A DNA stretch of 64,000 nucleotides from an uncultured Clostridia bacterium (GCA_934271245.1 CAKQQY010000002.1:1-64000), one strand, 5' to 3'. Counted from the stretch's first letter, positions 16,071 through 25,882 are shown. Program-made: numbers and translations. Notes: generated by a model from the letters alone, not told the origin.

Positions 16071-17096
16071 GTGAAAAAATACAATCTCGCCGTCGTCGGC
16101 GCGACCGGTATGGTCGGCGCAAAAATGCTTAAAGTCCTTTCGGAAAGAAATCTGCCCGTAAACGAATATTTTTTCTTCGCGTCGGAAAAATCTGCGGGAA
16201 AAACCGTAAATTTTATGGGCAAAACTTATAAAATTTTACTTTTATCGGAAAAATCGGTAGCGGCGGCAAACGTTGACATAGCGCTATTCGCCGTAAGAAA
16301 GGAAATAAGTCTTATATACGCTCCGCTTTTCGCAAGAAAAGGGACTTTGGTAATCGATAATTCTTCGGCGTGGCGGCGGAACGAAAAAGTTCCTTTAATA
16401 GTTCCCGAGTGCAACGAAAAGGAAATACTTAATCACCGCGGCATTATCGCGAACCCGAACTGCTCCACCATTCAGGCGGTAACCGCGTTAAAACCGCTCG
16501 ACGACGAGTTTAAGTTAAAACGCGTAGTTTATTCCACCTATCAGGCGGTGTCGGGCGCGGGAGTTGCGGGGTTTAACGATTTGAAAAACGGCGTTTCGGG
16601 GAAAAGCCCCGAAAAATTCCCCTATCCGATTTTTGCCAACTGTTTTCCGCATATAGACGGATTCTGCGAAAACGGGTACACTCTCGAAGAAGACAAAATG
16701 ATTTTCGAAACCAAAAGAATTCTTTCTCGCCCCGACCTTAAAATCACCGCTACCTGCGTGAGAGTTCCCGTTTACTACGGACATTCGGAAACGGTCAACG
16801 CGGAATTTTATTCCCCGTGCGACGTTATAAGGGTGAAAGAAATTTTAAGCAAGGCGAAAGGCGTTACCCTTTACGACGACCCAGAATCGGCGATTTACCC
16901 GACTCCCCTTTTCGCGCAAGACAAAGACGACGTTTTCGTGGGCAGAATCAGAAAGGACGACACCGTTTATAGCGGCGTCAACCTTTGGATAGTTGCCGAC
17001 AATTTAAGAAAGGGCGCGGCGACGAACGCCGTTCAGATTGCCGAAAAAGCGATTGAACTTAACGCCGTAAAATCTTCTTTCGGTTGCGGATTTTAA
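16071..17096 (+). CDS. asd: Aspartate-semialdehyde dehydrogenase
   Basis: The 341-residue cytoplasmic enzyme reduces aspartyl phosphate to aspartate semialdehyde with NADPH, feeding lysine/diaminopimelate, threonine and methionine synthesis and dipicolinate for spores. The nucleotide-binding motif GATGMVG is at 10-16, the catalytic cysteine is Cys131 in NPNCST, and a later acid-base histidine lies in VYYGHSE. GGAGT about five bases before the GTG start is the ribosome-binding site. It is the first gene of a short operon with the YggS-type gene and sepF. Confidence 0.96.
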   Translation: MKKYNLAVVGATGMVGAKMLKVLSERNLPVNEYFFFASEKSAGKTVNFMGKTYKILLLSEKSVAAANVDIALFAVRKEISLIYAPLFARKGTLVIDNSSAWRRNEKVPLIVPECNEKEILNHRGIIANPNCSTIQAVTALKPLDDEFKLKRVVYSTYQAVSGAGVAGFNDLKNGVSGKSPEKFPYPIFANCFPHIDGFCENGYTLEEDKMIFETKRILSRPDLKITATCVRVPVYYGHSETVNAEFYSPCDVIRVKEILSKAKGVTLYDDPESAIYPTPLFAQDKDDVFVGRIRKDDTVYSGVNLWIVADNLRKGAATNAVQIAEKAIELNAVKSSFGCGF

Positions 17097-17129
17097 TTAT
17101 TGCATTTTAATTTTTTAACGGGTTTTTAT

Positions 17130-17801
17130 ATGAACGAAGAAAATCTTAAAAAAATTTTAGAGTTTGCCGCGCGCGGAAACGCGTTCGGCGAAAAAGTGAC
17201 GGTCGTCGGCGCGACGAAAACCGTTCCCGCGGATATTATAAACCGCGCGATTGCGGACGGGCTTAAAGTCGTCGCCGAAAACAAAGTGAGCGAATTCAGA
17301 GAAAAAACCGACCTGATTCACGGCGCGGAACAACACTTTATAGGGCATTTACAGACCAACAAGGTAAAATATCTCGTCGGCAAAGTAAGCCTTATTCATT
17401 CCGTAGATTCGCTTAAACTTGCCGCCGCCATTTCCGACGAGTGCGTTAAAAAGAAAGTCGAGCAATCTATTCTCATTCAGATAAACATCGGCAACGAAGA
17501 AACTAAAAGCGGATTTGCCCCGAGCGAAGTTGAACGCGCGGCGGAAGAAATTTCTCGATTACCCTTATTAAAGGTAAAAGGTTTGATGGCAATGCTGCCG
17601 AAAACGGAAAATACGCTACTTTTAAGGGAATTATCCTTGCAAATGCGCGGTTTTTATGATAAACTAAAAGAAAAGTACGATTTTACCACCCTTTCGATGG
17701 GTATGAGTTCGGACTATAAAATCGCCGTGGAATGCGGCAGCAACACCGTCAGAATAGGTTCTCTTATTTTCGGCGAAAGAAATTACGAGGTGAAAAAATG
17801 A
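17130..17801 (+). CDS. YggS/PLPBP-family pyridoxal-phosphate homeostasis protein
   Basis: The 223-residue protein folds like the N-terminal barrel of alanine racemase and carries a PLP-binding lysine in VVGATKTVPAD. Other family segments are ENKVSEF, the HFIGHLQTNK motif and the closing SMGMSSDYKIAVECGSNTVRIG region. The family buffers PLP and affects amino-acid pools. I chose the ATG at 17130 because it matches the family's N-terminus; a TTG at 17100 in the same frame would add ten residues and lacks a better ribosome-binding site. The stop overlaps the sepF start by four bases, the usual arrangement of yggS/ylmE with sepF in Firmicutes. Confidence 0.9.
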   Translation: MNEENLKKILEFAARGNAFGEKVTVVGATKTVPADIINRAIADGLKVVAENKVSEFREKTDLIHGAEQHFIGHLQTNKVKYLVGKVSLIHSVDSLKLAAAISDECVKKKVEQSILIQINIGNEETKSGFAPSEVERAAEEISRLPLLKVKGLMAMLPKTENTLLLRELSLQMRGFYDKLKEKYDFTTLSMGMSSDYKIAVECGSNTVRIGSLIFGERNYEVKK

Positions 17802-18109
17802 GCGTTTTCGATTTATTCGGAAAAGATTCGAGATTAAAAAACGAAAGGGGTCTGCGCGTAGAAACGGGCAGCGCGAAAAAACCGCCTTATTCGGTTATTT
17901 CCCCTACCGGTTACGACGACGTTTCTTTGATTATCGACGAACTTAAAGCGGGTAAAACCATAGTCGTTCACCTTACCGAACTTAAAACGGAAACGGCGTT
18001 ACGCGTTCTCGATATGTTATCCGGCGCAATTTACGCTTTAGACGGCGGCGTTTACGAAATGCAGAAAAATATTTACATGTTCTCCCCGAGCGGCGTGGAA
18101 CTTAAATAA
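17798..18109 (+). CDS. sepF: Cell division protein SepF
   Basis: The 103-residue protein is at the short end for SepF. It has an N-terminal MSVFDLFGKD amphipathic segment expected to bind the membrane, then a short linker and the DUF552 domain with FQDVYLIVEL-like strands (YDDVSLIIDELKAGKTIVV) and DMLSGAIYALDGGVYEM. SepF bundles and tethers FtsZ at the division site. The start at 17798 is supported by GAGGTGA six bases upstream and an ATGA overlap with the preceding gene; a longer in-frame reading from 17732 has no support. It is last in the asd operon and is followed by a strong terminator. Confidence 0.92.
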   Translation: MSVFDLFGKDSRLKNERGLRVETGSAKKPPYSVISPTGYDDVSLIIDELKAGKTIVVHLTELKTETALRVLDMLSGAIYALDGGVYEMQKNIYMFSPSGVELK

Positions 18110-18189
18110 TAGTTTTTTCGGTTACGGTATTCAATAATTTTTCAGCCGCTTTCAGCCGCAAAACTTAAAACTTTATCTTTTAAAAAGTT

Positions 18190-18235
18190 AACCCCCTGTT
18201 TACGGGCGTCCGTAAACAGGGGGTTTTTATTTTTT
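18190..18235. terminator. Strong terminator after sepF
   Basis: A 16-bp perfect stem (18190-18205 with 18210-18225; core CCCCCTGTTTACGG/CCGTAAACAGGGGG) has a GCGT loop and is followed by TTTTTATTTTTT on the plus strand. It also lies downstream of the convergent AEC transporter gene. Confidence 0.92.
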
Positions 18236-18239
18236 CGTT

Positions 18240-19232
18240 CTACACGAGAGTTATTAAAAATCCGAAAAGCACCGAAAGGAGCGGTATGGTTATTACCGAC
18301 AAAAAGGTAGATAAAATCACCATAACCGAAGCCGCTTCCCCGTCCGACCCGAATCTTACCGCAAATAGCGCGACCGCCGTCGCCGACGGCATGGAAAGAC
18401 AGAAAAACAACGCGTATTTCACCAAATCGTCTATCGGCAAAAACGACACTATAAGCATTGTCATCGCCGTCATTACGAGCAGTTTATACGCCGAAGATAT
18501 ATACGCCCATTTTTGCGTAAACAAATCCTTAAACTTCATTTGGGCAAGTTTTATTCCTATAACCATCATCGAAAGGGGCGTTACCATATTGCCGAGCGCG
18601 TCTATCGTTTTTACCGTTCTCGTTATTATGTCGTCGGCAAAAGTTCCTTCCGCCGCCAGATCTTTCAGCGGCGTTTTCAGAATCATAAACGCGGCGACGC
18701 CTGCGATTATCGCTATAACGTTGGGGTTAAGCAGCGCCTTTTTTACCGAAATTTTGCTTCTGTCGCCCGTTATCATTACCACGCCGAACGTCCAGTTCAA
18801 AAGGTTAAACACCGCCATTATCATACCTGCGTATATGACCACTTCGGCATTCGTTTCGCCGAAAAGAGATTGCAAAAACGGTATTCCCATATATCCGCAG
18901 TTGGAAAAGACCGAAGCAAATCTCGCGCAGTTCTTTATCGGGGAATTCTCTTTGTTTCTTATGACGAGATACACGAACCCTATCATCAGAAGGTGTATGA
19001 CGAGCGCTCCGACGGCGACTATTAGTATGTTTACCGCGACGTTCGGGTTATATTCCGTTTTTTGAAAACTCATAAATATGAGCATCGGCTGGCACACGTA
19101 CAGCACAAGCGACGAAAACGCCGCGTCCGCCTTTTCGCCTATAAGCCCCGTTTTCGCAAGGATAAACCCCGGTATTATGAATATTACCAAAAATATTATG
19201 GTTATTAAAACCTGTGTAAAACCTATGTTCAT
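18240..19232 (-). CDS. AEC-family transporter (auxin efflux carrier-like)
   Basis: The 330-residue protein has about ten hydrophobic helices in two five-helix halves, typical of the AEC/BASS fold. Recognisable segments are the early IIPGFILAKTG, the middle CGYMGIPFLQSLFGE with its helix-breaking Gly/Pro residues, and the corresponding late MPSATAVALFAVRFGSD. Bacterial members export or import dicarboxylates such as malate, but the substrate cannot be read from the sequence. The gene lies seven bases downstream of an exonuclease gene and is probably co-transcribed with it. Confidence 0.88.
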   Translation of the reverse strand: MNIGFTQVLITIIFLVIFIIPGFILAKTGLIGEKADAAFSSLVLYVCQPMLIFMSFQKTEYNPNVAVNILIVAVGALVIHLLMIGFVYLVIRNKENSPIKNCARFASVFSNCGYMGIPFLQSLFGETNAEVVIYAGMIMAVFNLLNWTFGVVMITGDRSKISVKKALLNPNVIAIIAGVAAFMILKTPLKDLAAEGTFADDIITRTVKTIDALGNMVTPLSMMVIGIKLAQMKFKDLFTQKWAYISSAYKLLVMTAMTMLIVSFLPIDDLVKYALFFCLSMPSATAVALFAVRFGSDGEAASVMVILSTFLSVITIPLLSVLFGFLITLV

Positions 19233-19239
19233 ATTTTCC

Positions 19240-19830
19240 TTATATATAATCGTTAAGAATATGCAGCGACGATTCCGTGTTCATTCCGATATTAATCGCC
19301 AGAAATAACGCCGCCGTATCGAATCTCGCGTCGTGCGCGGAAGTGACGCACCCGAAAAGTTTTTCTTCCGCCTGTTTTACGCTTTCTTCGTCTATCTCGA
19401 AGTATTCGCATAGTTCGGATAATCTCGGATATTTATATCCGCGGCCGTTGGATTTCGGTATCTTACACATGGCGGTGGTTTTCTTCATCGAGCAGTATTC
19501 GTCTTTATAAGTAAAGATTTCGCCTGCGTTTTCGAACTCTCTTCTTAAAAACATAAAGTCGAACGCCGTGTTATGAGATACTATCAAGTCTGCCCTTTCG
19601 AAATCTTTTTTTATTTCTTCTATTCTGTCTTTAAAGGTCGCGCCGCCCGACAGAACGCGAAGTTTTTCCGCCGAAAAACCGTGTACTCTCTGCGCGCCCG
19701 GTTCTACGTAGTCGACGGCAAAAAACATATTTTTCGATAAGTACCCGTTCCCTTCCTGCATTATATAGGAAAGTTGTACTATCTGCCCCGGGTAAAGACC
19801 CGTGGTTTCGGTATCTAAAAATAAAATCAT
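19240..19830 (-). CDS. DEDDh-type 3'-5' exonuclease (DnaQ-like)
   Basis: The 196-residue soluble protein carries the exonuclease motifs of the DnaQ superfamily: ExoI as LDTETTGL at 4-11 with the Asp and Glu, ExoII as SHNTAFDFMFL around 95-105, and ExoIII with His and Asp in HDARFDT near 170. The His-Asp spacing places it in the DEDDh subclass. It could be a stand-alone proofreading or RNA/DNA-trimming exonuclease; it is not fused to a polymerase or helicase. It precedes the AEC transporter gene by seven bases on the same strand, a pairing with no obvious functional logic. Confidence 0.9.
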   Translation of the reverse strand: MILFLDTETTGLYPGQIVQLSYIMQEGNGYLSKNMFFAVDYVEPGAQRVHGFSAEKLRVLSGGATFKDRIEEIKKDFERADLIVSHNTAFDFMFLRREFENAGEIFTYKDEYCSMKKTTAMCKIPKSNGRGYKYPRLSELCEYFEIDEESVKQAEEKLFGCVTSAHDARFDTAALFLAINIGMNTESSLHILNDYI

Positions 19831-19850
19831 TTTCTTTCGTTTACTTTATA

Positions 19851-19890
19851 AAGGGGCAAAACGATTTTCGTTTCGCCCCTTTTTTTTTAG
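19851..19890. terminator. Bidirectional terminator between the PrsA-like and exonuclease genes
   Basis: AAGGGGC pairs with GCCCCTT and, after one mismatch, AAACG pairs with CGTTT. A run of nine or more T follows on the plus strand, but the gene that needs it is the PrsA-like gene ending at 19902 on the minus strand. Confidence 0.7.
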
Positions 19891-19901
19891 TATTCGTTTA
19901 A

Positions 19902-21749
19902 TTATCCGGCAATTAAATCCGCATACGCTTTTTCGTATTTAACTACTTTCGCGGTATCGTAAAGATATTTATCGGATATCCCGTTTTTCTTTTCGGTTAC
20001 TTTATCGGAAACCTTTCCGTAAACGTTTGCGAGAACGTAAAGGAAATCGTTGGTATCGGCGTCGTCCCATTTAGCGACGATTTCGTTTTCGTAATATTCT
20101 TTCCATTCCGCTTCGGTTTTGTTTTCGCCGGTCAGGTGGTTAAGATAAGCGGTAAGCGTTTCGTAATTGCTCGACGCGCTTAAAACTTCCGAATAGAACA
20201 TCACGTGATACCCGTAATCGGAAGAAACCACGACGTAACTGTTGCCGCCCATAGCGAGAAGTTCTCTGCCCGCCTTTGCGAATTCTTCGACGTAAGTTTC
20301 TTTTCCGTCGAGATCGGGCTTCGGCGCGATGACGTATCCTTTATAAGTGTTCAAAGAACCGTCGTCGGTAGAGAACGCGAAAAGCAATTCGTTGATTTTC
20401 GCCTGATATTCGGTGACTACGCCGCTTGCGACGAGCGCTTTTCTGTAAACAGCGTCGTTAACGTTATTCGTATTTTCCGCGCCGGTGATTCCGAGATATC
20501 TGTCCATTTCCGCAAAGAATTCGTCAACGGTAAATTCGGTTACCGATTTTACTTTATATTCCGCGGAAGCGTCGTCCGTTTTTTCTTTTATCTTTTCCGT
20601 TTCGCCGTAGAATTTAAGCGAGTTCGCCGCGTCTTTAGCGAAAGTATAATCGCCGGCAAAGTAAGTTCCGTCGAAGTCGTAACCGCTCTTTATCCAGGTG
20701 GAACGAAGGTCTTTTACGATGGTATCCGCTAAAATTGCGTTTCTGTTTTTGTTATAATCGGCGTCGTGTTTAAGTTGCCCGATAAGAGCTTTTTGAGCGT
20801 CGTCCGCTCCGAGCAAAAGGTTGAATACGTAACCGTAACTTCCGTCGTAGGGATTATATACTACGGGGTTTTTCGCCGTCGCCGAACTTAACGCTTCGGA
20901 GAAGGTCTTTTCGTTGCCGGTATAGTTATTCTTCTGGTCGTTGTACATATCCGCGTATTTTTCCGCAAGGCTTTCGAATTTGACGGCTTTTCTTTCCGCC
21001 AAGGTAAGACTTTCGTCGTACTTGGTTAAAAGTCTGGATTCGCGGTTGGATTTTAATACGTCGCGATAATAGTCGGAATCGACTATATCGGTTACGCTTT
21101 CGCCTAAAAGACCGTTATCTTTTAAGAGTTTTAACGTTTTATTGTAGAATTTCTTTCTTTCGGTGCCGTCTTCGCCCTTATCTACCTTATATTCTTTCTT
21201 TTCTTCGGTGGTAAGTTCTTCCTTTTCGGCGTTTTTGGCATCGGTGGGTACCGTTCTTACGGATTCAGCCAAAGTATCTTTCTTATCGTCTTTCTTTTCT
21301 TCGTTTGCGTAAGAATCGATAAGATCGTTCATATACTTTTTGGTTTCGTATTCGGCGTCGGTGAGTTCTTCGTCGTTTAAGTAACGGGTAATTTCCCACT
21401 TTTCTTTGGAAGAGTCTTCAACGGTGTTGTTTTCTTCCATTTCTTTCATCGCCGTCTGGAGATAAATTCTGCTGTTGATAAGATTATTTATAATCATTTC
21501 GAAAGTCTGCGCGGCGGTATATCCGTTATAATACTGATAATAATAGCCGTAGTTATAATAAGCGTTCATTACGTCTTTCTTTATGATTTTATCCGCTTCG
21601 TAGCCTTCGTTACCGATATTCACGGTCGCTATCACCTGCTCGTTATCTCTTTCTCCGTTAGTGGTGATAAGGTTGCAACCGGAAAACATCCCTACGCTTA
21701 TAAAAAGCGAAATTATTATCGATACGATTGCAATAAGTCTTTTCTTCAT
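19902..21749 (-). CDS. PrsA/SurA-like lipoprotein, probable extracytoplasmic foldase
   Basis: The 615-residue protein starts with a lipoprotein signal peptide (positive MKKR, hydrophobic core, FSGC with Cys25). An N-terminal SurA-N-like domain follows (DVMNAYYNYGYYYQYYNGYT, then NLINSRIYLQTAM). Near the end, about residue 490-560, is a parvulin-like stretch with VVSSDYGYHVMFYSE, close to the GWHIIKV strand of PrsA. Such proteins help secreted proteins fold at the membrane surface. The long central part is divergent, so isomerase activity is uncertain. The start at 21749 follows GGGAGAT; a longer reading to 21800 is rejected. It follows mfd on the same strand but has its own promoter. Confidence 0.78.
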   Translation of the reverse strand: MKKRLIAIVSIIISLFISVGMFSGCNLITTNGERDNEQVIATVNIGNEGYEADKIIKKDVMNAYYNYGYYYQYYNGYTAAQTFEMIINNLINSRIYLQTAMKEMEENNTVEDSSKEKWEITRYLNDEELTDAEYETKKYMNDLIDSYANEEKKDDKKDTLAESVRTVPTDAKNAEKEELTTEEKKEYKVDKGEDGTERKKFYNKTLKLLKDNGLLGESVTDIVDSDYYRDVLKSNRESRLLTKYDESLTLAERKAVKFESLAEKYADMYNDQKNNYTGNEKTFSEALSSATAKNPVVYNPYDGSYGYVFNLLLGADDAQKALIGQLKHDADYNKNRNAILADTIVKDLRSTWIKSGYDFDGTYFAGDYTFAKDAANSLKFYGETEKIKEKTDDASAEYKVKSVTEFTVDEFFAEMDRYLGITGAENTNNVNDAVYRKALVASGVVTEYQAKINELLFAFSTDDGSLNTYKGYVIAPKPDLDGKETYVEEFAKAGRELLAMGGNSYVVVSSDYGYHVMFYSEVLSASSNYETLTAYLNHLTGENKTEAEWKEYYENEIVAKWDDADTNDFLYVLANVYGKVSDKVTEKKNGISDKYLYDTAKVVKYEKAYADLIAG

Positions 21750-21822
21750 ATATAATCTCCCGTAAGAAAATTCAGACACTATATAACGGCATTTTGCCAC
21801 ATTAGTTCAGTCTATGGCATAT

Positions 21823-21851
21823 ATTATATATCATCTGTCGAAAAATAGCAA
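21823..21851 (-). promoter_or_regulatory. Sigma-A promoter of the PrsA-like gene
   Basis: On the minus strand TTGCTA (21846-21851), a 17-base spacer and TATAAT (21823-21828) form a good vegetative promoter about 75 bases before the ATG. A GGCAAAATGCC hairpin lies in the resulting leader. Confidence 0.75.
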
Positions 21852-21878
21852 CGGTTTTTTTATTTTTTTGTCGCCGTT

Positions 21879-24800
21879 TTATCTGTAATTTTCCGTTTTT
21901 TCTAAAAATTGTCTGATTTTTTTCAGCGTTTCGGCGTTATCCTTTCCTTCCGCGTCGAATTTTACGCAGGGTTTTGCCGAAACGGACAGATAACACCCGT
22001 CGGTTTTCTCCACCGCTTCGCAAAACGCGGCGTTCTTAAACGCCTTTAAGTCGCTCATTTCGAGTTCGCCGCCGTCTTTATCGACGGTTATGCTCGTTAC
22101 GCCCCACTTCGCCGCAAGAATTTTTACCGCCGATATGGTTATAAGATTATCCGTTTCGGGCGGTATATCGCCGTAATTCTCTTTAAGGCTTTCCCTTACT
22201 TCTTTTTCCGACTTCAACGAACTTATTTCGGCTATCTCTTTATAAGCGCCCATCTTCGCCGAATTGCTTTCGATATACTTATCCGATATAAACGCCGTAA
22301 CCTTTATATCGAGATCTATTACCGTTTCTTCTTTGCCTTCGATTTCTTCTTTCAATAGTTTGGAATACAGTTCGTAACCGATTTTATCCATATGTCCGTG
22401 CTGTTCTAATCCCAAAACGTTGCCCGCGCCCCTTATTTCGAGATCGCGCATGGCGATTTTTATTCCGCTGCCCATTTCGGCGAATTCCACTATCGCGTTA
22501 AGCCTTTCGTAGGCGTTTTCCGTTAAAATTTTCTCTCTTTTATAAGTGAAATAGGCGTAAGCGAGCCTGTCGCTTCTTCCTACCCTGCCCTTTAACTGAT
22601 ACAGCGTGGAAAGTCCTAACCTGTCGGCGTCGATTACTATAAGAGTGTTGGCTCTTGGCAAATCTATTCCGTTTTCTATTATGGTGGTGGATATTAAAAC
22701 GTCCGTTTCGCCCTTATAAAATTTTATGATGTTGCGTTCGAGCGAACGCTCTTCCATCTGACCGTGCGCCACGGTTATTTTTAAGTCGGGCATTATCGCC
22801 GAGATTTTCGCCGCGAAAGAGTTTATGCTTTCTACCCTGTTATACAGTATAAAAACCTGTCCGCCGCGGTTTATTTCTCTCGTTACGGCGTCTTTTATAA
22901 GCGTTTCGCTTTCTTCGGTAACGTAGGTCTGCACCGGCAACCTTTTTAACGGCGGCGTGTTTATAGTGCTTATCGACCGTATTCCCGACAAGGACATATG
23001 CAACGTTCTCGGAATGGGCGTCGCGGTAAGAGTTAAAGTGTCCACGTTCTTTTTTAAGAGTTTTATCTTTTCTTTATGTTCCACGCCGAACCGTTGTTCT
23101 TCGTCGAGAACGAGAAGCCCCAAATCCTTAAAAGCCACGTCTTTACCTAAAAGCCTGTGCGTGCCGACTACGAGTTCGGCTTCGCCGCTTTTTAACTGTT
23201 CTATCGCTTTCGCTTGTTCTTTCGCCGTCTTGAATCTGTCAAGACACACGATTTTTATTCCGAAATCTTTAAACCTTTCGAGCGCGGAATTATAATGTTG
23301 TTCGCATAAAATGGTCGTAGGAGCGAGCAACGCGCATTGTTTTCCGTTGGCAACCGCTATAAATATCGCGCGGAACGCGACTTCCGTCTTTCCGAATCCG
23401 ACGTCGCCGCAAACGAGCCTGTCCATAACCTTGCCGCTCGACATATCTTTTTTTACGTCTTCTATCGCCTGCGCCTGATCGGGCGTTTCGGTAAACGGGA
23501 ATGCGTTTTCGAACACGCTTAAAAGTTCGCCGTCGAGATTGAATTTATATCCCGTGAGAGAATTTCTTTCGTCGTAAAGTTTTTTTAAGTCGAAAGACAT
23601 TTTTTTAATGCTTTCTTTAACTTTACTCTTTATTTTATCGAAATCTCTGCCGCCGATTTTAGATAACGTCGGCTTTTTGTCTCCGCCTAAATATCTCGTT
23701 AAAATATCCATCTGTTCGACGGGAACGTACAAAACGTCGCCGCCGTGATATTCTACCGCTATATAATCTTTCGTCCCGTCCGAAGTGGTTATCTTTTTGT
23801 TGCCTAAAACTCTGCCGATACCGTGTATTTCGTGTACGCAATAGTCTCCCGTTTCGGGAGCGGTAAAGAAAGTCTGCTTTTTCGGGCGGCTACGCTTTTC
23901 GGTCGCGCTTCGCATATACAGATTGCCGCTGCCCACTATCGCCGTTTTGGTTTCGTGGTACACGAATCCGTCGGTAAGACTCCGCGTGGTTATGCACACC
24001 CCTTTCACTCTATCGAACCTGTCTACAGAAGAAGCGATTCCCCTTGCCGACAAGTCCGACGACAAAGTTTCCGCCCTTTTTAAGTTGCCCGTGTAAATAA
24101 GCACGCCGTAACCGTTTTTAAGCCAGTTTTCGGTGTCGGTGAACACTTCCTTAAAATCCAGTCTGTAATTGGCGATACCGCTTACCCGCGGTTTTACTAT
24201 TTTAAGCGGATTAAAAAAGGCTATCTCGGACGCAAGCGTTTGCGCCGCCGCGGTTTTATATTTTTTAAGTACGGATATTACTTCTTCTTTTTTAACGAAG
24301 TTATTCTCGGCGAAAGTAAACGTTCCGCCCGCTTTGGTTAAAGATATAAGTCTTTCGGTAAACTCTTTTTCGTAGTAATCGGCGACTTCCGAAACCCTTT
24401 TCGGTTCGTCGAACATAATTACCGCGTCGCCGCCGATTATTTTATCGAAGGTGACGGCATTATCGTAAAAACCCGAAAACGCCGACAACACGTCGTTATC
24501 GGAATTTTCCGCGGCAAACGCCAAGTCGTCGCATAAAGTCTGTAATTTCGAGCGCGCTTCGGGCGAAGCGGCGTTCTTTTCTTTTCTTGCGGCGGCTAAA
24601 AGTTTTTCTTTGTCTTCTTCCGAAAAGACCCTCTCCACCGCCTGTATTATTTCTATTTTGTCGGTAAACCCGAGATTGTCTTTCTTTTCGTCCGAATACT
24701 CTTTTATGCTCTCCGCTTCGTCGCCGAAAAAGTCTATTCTGTAAGCGTTTTCCGTGTTTATCGGAAAGACGTCTATAATATCTCCCCTGACGGCGAAAGT

Positions 24801-25283
24801 TCCTTTGTTTTCCGCGCGGTCTTCCCTTTTATACCCTGCCGAAACAAGGCTTTTTATCAATTCGTCGCGGTCGTATTCGCGGTTCTTTTCGATTACGATT
24901 TTCTTTACGCCGATTACGAATTTCTGCATCAGCGCTTCTATCGTGCAGACGATATATTTTGCCGTCGGCATTTTTTCGGTGGCGATTATTCTCGAATACA
25001 CGCCGTCCTTGGAAAAGGCTTTGTTTACGAGTAAAATTTCGTCTTTGCTTTTAAGTTTAACAGGTTCTATACCCGAAAATTCTTTTATCCCTCTTGCGGC
25101 GGATTCTAACGCGACGACGTCTTTAACGACGTATATAACCTGCCCTTCGATAACGGTTGCGAGATAGTTTTTAAATGAATCCGAAACGCCGAAAACCGCC
25201 GTGGGTATCCCGCGGCGGACGCTCTCGACGAACTCTTTTACAGAGTTCTCGCTCGATTCGTAATTTATAATTTTTTCTGTCAT
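21879..25283 (-). CDS. mfd: Transcription-repair coupling factor Mfd
   Basis: The 1134-residue protein removes RNA polymerase stalled at DNA damage and recruits UvrA. Domains follow the family order: a UvrB-like N-terminus including FAVRGDIIDVFP near 163-174, the polymerase-interacting domain beginning around VHEIHGIGR at 483-491, then RecG-like translocase motifs with Walker A GDVGFGKTE at 626-634, DEEQRFGV, TATPIPRTL and GRVGRSDR, and a C-terminal UvrA-interaction-masking domain. Length is normal. It starts 20 bases after pth, and prs lies upstream of pth, the same prs-pth-mfd order known from Bacillus. Confidence 0.97.
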   Translation of the reverse strand: MTEKIINYESSENSVKEFVESVRRGIPTAVFGVSDSFKNYLATVIEGQVIYVVKDVVALESAARGIKEFSGIEPVKLKSKDEILLVNKAFSKDGVYSRIIATEKMPTAKYIVCTIEALMQKFVIGVKKIVIEKNREYDRDELIKSLVSAGYKREDRAENKGTFAVRGDIIDVFPINTENAYRIDFFGDEAESIKEYSDEKKDNLGFTDKIEIIQAVERVFSEEDKEKLLAAARKEKNAASPEARSKLQTLCDDLAFAAENSDNDVLSAFSGFYDNAVTFDKIIGGDAVIMFDEPKRVSEVADYYEKEFTERLISLTKAGGTFTFAENNFVKKEEVISVLKKYKTAAAQTLASEIAFFNPLKIVKPRVSGIANYRLDFKEVFTDTENWLKNGYGVLIYTGNLKRAETLSSDLSARGIASSVDRFDRVKGVCITTRSLTDGFVYHETKTAIVGSGNLYMRSATEKRSRPKKQTFFTAPETGDYCVHEIHGIGRVLGNKKITTSDGTKDYIAVEYHGGDVLYVPVEQMDILTRYLGGDKKPTLSKIGGRDFDKIKSKVKESIKKMSFDLKKLYDERNSLTGYKFNLDGELLSVFENAFPFTETPDQAQAIEDVKKDMSSGKVMDRLVCGDVGFGKTEVAFRAIFIAVANGKQCALLAPTTILCEQHYNSALERFKDFGIKIVCLDRFKTAKEQAKAIEQLKSGEAELVVGTHRLLGKDVAFKDLGLLVLDEEQRFGVEHKEKIKLLKKNVDTLTLTATPIPRTLHMSLSGIRSISTINTPPLKRLPVQTYVTEESETLIKDAVTREINRGGQVFILYNRVESINSFAAKISAIMPDLKITVAHGQMEERSLERNIIKFYKGETDVLISTTIIENGIDLPRANTLIVIDADRLGLSTLYQLKGRVGRSDRLAYAYFTYKREKILTENAYERLNAIVEFAEMGSGIKIAMRDLEIRGAGNVLGLEQHGHMDKIGYELYSKLLKEEIEGKEETVIDLDIKVTAFISDKYIESNSAKMGAYKEIAEISSLKSEKEVRESLKENYGDIPPETDNLITISAVKILAAKWGVTSITVDKDGGELEMSDLKAFKNAAFCEAVEKTDGCYLSVSAKPCVKFDAEGKDNAETLKKIRQFLEKTENYR

Positions 25284-25303
25284 TTTTCTTCCTGACGGAA
25301 AAA

Positions 25304-25882
25304 TTATAAAGCAACTTCTCCGTTATATTTTTGCATTATTATATCGAAAGGCGTGCCTAAAGCAAACTCTTCCGCCGCTTTCGCCGCGGTAAGGGTCGCT
25401 TTTTCGAACAGTTTTTCGTCTTCTTTTTTTATGCCGCTCAAAACCAGATCTATAAGCGGTATCGGCGAAGGAACTTTGGGTTTAAAACCTATTCTTATTC
25501 TCGTAAAATTCTCGCTGCCCGTTTCTTTTACTATGTTTTTCAGCCCGTTATGCGTGCCGGCAGACCCCGAACTTCTAACCCGTATAAAACCCTGATACAA
25601 ATCGTAATCGTCGGAAATCACCGCGACGTTTTCTATCGGGATTTTATAAAAGGACGTAAGTTCCCTTACGCTTTCGCCGCTTAAATTCATATACGTCAGC
25701 GGTTTTGCTATTATCACCTTTTCCGCGCCGATTCTCGCTTCCGCAATCATCGCTTTGCATTTGGTTTTATTGAAAGAAACGTTTAATTCTTCGGCAACTT
25801 TATCCGCCGCCATAAACCCTAAATTATGAAAGGTGTTTTTATATTTTTCTTCGGGGTTCCCGAGACCTACTATCAGTTTCAT
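25304..25882 (-). CDS. pth: Peptidyl-tRNA hydrolase
   Basis: The 192-residue enzyme releases peptides from tRNAs that fall off the ribosome. The family landmarks are GLGNPEEKY at 6-14, the catalytic His19 in NTFHNLGF, KPLTYMNLSG, the DDYDL segment carrying the aspartate partner, and GSAGTHNGLKNI. I chose the ATG at 25882, giving the usual MKLIVGLGNP N-terminus; a GTG twelve bases earlier lies within the ribosome-binding sequence GGTGAAAGG. It is followed 20 bases later by mfd. A terminator hairpin separates it from prs upstream. Confidence 0.95.
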   Translation of the reverse strand: MKLIVGLGNPEEKYKNTFHNLGFMAADKVAEELNVSFNKTKCKAMIAEARIGAEKVIIAKPLTYMNLSGESVRELTSFYKIPIENVAVISDDYDLYQGFIRVRSSGSAGTHNGLKNIVKETGSENFTRIRIGFKPKVPSPIPLIDLVLSGIKKEDEKLFEKATLTAAKAAEEFALGTPFDIIMQKYNGEVAL